The position numbers were made by a program, and so were the translations under genes. From CAZESH01 sp964514665 (GTDB lineage Bacteria > Bacillota > Bacilli > Paenibacillales > KCTC-25726), in assembly GCA_964514665.1 (NCBI GenBank), contig CAZESH010000004.1:1-43075 (forward strand): a stretch of DNA of 43,075 nt, written 5' to 3'. Shown one piece after another: positions 41,470 through 43,075 of this stretch. The notes below the pieces were generated by a model, which was given only the letters and a program-made list of their open reading frames with translations, was not told the origin of the DNA and did no database searches. Numbering within the stretch: position 1 is the stretch's first letter; the number at the start of each line of letters is the position of its first letter.

Positions 41470-43075
41470 GCTTCTCATTGTGGATGATGAATGGTTCGCC
41501 GTTGAAGGCGTTGAGCAGGGTGTCAGATGGAATGACATGAAGATTACAGAAATCTATAAAGCTTATAATACCGAACAGGCCAAAGAGGTTATTCTACGTA
41601 CTACGATCGATATCATCATTTGTGACATTGAGATGCCTGATGGGACTGGAATTCAGTTAATCGAATGGGTTAGAGAACGCTTTCCTGCGATTGAAGTTAT
41701 TTTTCTGACCTGTCATGCTGATTTTAAATACGCCCAACATGCCATTCATCTTGGGAGCTTTGATTATATGTTAAAGCCTGTTGAATTTGAAGAGTTGGGG
41801 CAAACCGTAAAGAATGCTCTTGAGAAATTAACGGAGGAAAGAAGGACTAAACAATTAAACGAGGCTTATTTGCAATATTTTGATTTATGGGAAGCCAAAA
41901 AACCAGTGCTCTACGAAAGATTCTGGCAGGATTTGTTCTGGCAGAGGATAATTCCGACCAAGAGTCACATCGAACAAGCAATAGATTCTTATATGATGCC
42001 GCTTCCTACGAACAGCAAAGTATTGCTTATCATGATTAGTATCGAACAATGGGAAAAGAAGCTTAATACACGCGATGAAGAAATTATGGAATATGCGTTG
42101 CGCAATGCTGCAACTGAGATGATTCAAGGAAAGCTGTCAGGGCAGGTCATACAAGATCGAAATGGTGTGCATTTTGTGCTGCTGTTTTCGGATGAATCTC
42201 ATAAACCAGCTGTGACATTTGAACAAATAAAGAAAAACTGCACGTTATATATTGAAGCATGCGCTAAGTATTTATTCAGCAGTATTTCTTGCTATATTGG
42301 TGATTGGGTATCGCTTAACTCTGTTTGGGAATCCTATAATATGCTGCTGCAAATGGAGCATAATAATGTAACCTTATCTAAGTTTGTTTCTTTCTCTACG
42401 GAGCAGCAAGAAGAGATAAAAGCTTTGCAGTTGCCGGCTTTATTCGAATGGTCCGAGTTAATGGAATTGGGAAAGATGGATGAATTGGATCAACTCGCGA
42501 GCGATATGTTTGAAAAATTGCGTAAGGAGGCCAACTTTTATCCGGATACACTTAGTGCCTTATATCATTCCCTGCTTCAAACTGTTTATTATGTACTGCA
42601 CAAACGGGGTATATCCGTACAAACCATTTTTGCTAATGGCGAAACATTGGACCAGGCTATGGCCGTTAAATCGTTGGATCAGCTTCAGGATTGGACTAAA
42701 CGTATTTTTCGAATCGTAACGGAACATCTTGTAGCTGTTGAACGGGGATCTACTGTTGTGGACAAAGTAAAGCTTTATATAGCAGATCATATATACGATG
42801 AGATTTCACGGGATGATTTGGCTAATTGTGTGCATATTAATTCATCTTATTTATCGAGGCTGTTTAAGAAAGAAGTGGGTATTAGCCTTACCGACTTTAT
42901 CGTTCAAGAACGGATGAAAACTGCCAGAGAGTTACTTGTACATTCTGATGAGATGATCAGCAATATCGCTAAATCCTTTCACTATACAAATTTCTCTCAT
43001 TTTTCGAAAATGTTCCGTAAGCATTATGGCATGAATCCTCAGGATTACCGCAAACAGTTCTATAAAGTGCTGTCT
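41462..43075 (+). CDS. YesN-type response regulator, partial at right edge
   Basis: An open frame of 538 codons with no stop before the window end. It begins MYKLLIVDDEW; the receiver domain (about 1-120) has DD near position 8, phospho-acceptor Asp in ICDIEMPDG and Lys in YMLKPVE. A middle region of ~290 residues has no motif I recognise. The C-terminal AraC-type helix-turn-helix pair (DDLANCVHINSSYLSRLFKKEVG and ISNIAKSFHYTNFSHFSKMFRKHYG) is nearly complete, so only a few residues are missing. The ATG lies 8 bases inside the kinase gene. It is the cognate regulator of that kinase. Confidence 0.93.
   Translation, partial: MYKLLIVDDEWFAVEGVEQGVRWNDMKITEIYKAYNTEQAKEVILRTTIDIIICDIEMPDGTGIQLIEWVRERFPAIEVIFLTCHADFKYAQHAIHLGSFDYMLKPVEFEELGQTVKNALEKLTEERRTKQLNEAYLQYFDLWEAKKPVLYERFWQDLFWQRIIPTKSHIEQAIDSYMMPLPTNSKVLLIMISIEQWEKKLNTRDEEIMEYALRNAATEMIQGKLSGQVIQDRNGVHFVLLFSDESHKPAVTFEQIKKNCTLYIEACAKYLFSSISCYIGDWVSLNSVWESYNMLLQMEHNNVTLSKFVSFSTEQQEEIKALQLPALFEWSELMELGKMDELDQLASDMFEKLRKEANFYPDTLSALYHSLLQTVYYVLHKRGISVQTIFANGETLDQAMAVKSLDQLQDWTKRIFRIVTEHLVAVERGSTVVDKVKLYIADHIYDEISRDDLANCVHINSSYLSRLFKKEVGISLTDFIVQERMKTARELLVHSDEMISNIAKSFHYTNFSHFSKMFRKHYGMNPQDYRKQFYKVLS

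Noticed and set aside
1..43075. Mobile elements, CRISPR arrays, rRNA, tRNA and prophage genes
   Set aside because: No transposase, integrase or phage-like proteins, no regularly spaced repeats and no recognisable structural RNA genes were seen on reading both strands. The composition change near 38700 alone does not prove an island boundary.

Overview
The window looks like chromosome from a spore-forming, Gram-positive Bacillota, most likely a Paenibacillus-type organism. Evidence: strong AGGAGG-type ribosome sites, a DUF1657/DUF421 spore-associated pair at the left edge, perfect matches to the TnrA/GlnR nitrogen box, a near-perfect CcpA cre site, and a YesM/YesN-type two-component pair. I saw no rRNA, tRNA, insertion sequence, integrase or CRISPR array.

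Layout. (1) 1-459, minus strand: the end of a probable spoVA2mob-like spore operon. (2) 623-10733: nitrogen-controlled purine catabolism. A Rieske oxygenase gene stands alone, followed by a PucR-type regulator and an operon running from a guanine/8-oxoguanine-deaminase-like enzyme through OHCU decarboxylase, uricase, HIU hydrolase, allantoinase, allantoate amidohydrolase and PucG aminotransferase. (3) 10742-24325: a 13.5-kb co-directional gene set. It encodes a TauABC/ThiXYZ-type ABC transporter, a second Rieske oxygenase, a CocE/NonD hydrolase, a CodA-like deaminase, a WrbA-like flavoprotein, an isochorismatase-type amidohydrolase, a cupin, an amidase, a creatininase-family enzyme, an FAH-family enzyme and an FAD oxidase. 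It reads as an import-and-dismantle pathway for a nitrogen-rich cyclic compound; I do not recognise the pathway as described, and it is the main discovery candidate. (4) 24518-35420: sugar utilisation, with rhamnose mutarotase, an AraC regulator, an L-fucose/L-arabinose isomerase-like protein, a GntR-LacI hybrid regulator, a CUT1-type ABC importer and a GH38 alpha-mannosidase. (5) 35525-36523: nitronate monooxygenase. (6) 36520-38508, minus strand: alkylation-repair operon adaA-ogt-alkA. (7) 38705-43075: an AT-rich LacI / sensor kinase / response regulator operon that runs off the right edge.

How it fits together. Three perfect TGTNA-N7-TNACA boxes precede the Rieske gene, the pucR-like gene and the ABC-transporter operon. 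This suggests that purine breakdown and the unknown pathway are one nitrogen-scavenging regulon. The pucR-like promoter is nearly consensus, with the box centred about 51 bp upstream of the predicted start, the position known for TnrA activation. The sugar ABC operon instead carries a cre site and an inverted repeat shared in part with the promoter of its neighbouring GntR-type regulator. All functions are inferred from motifs and context read by eye; no database search was possible.
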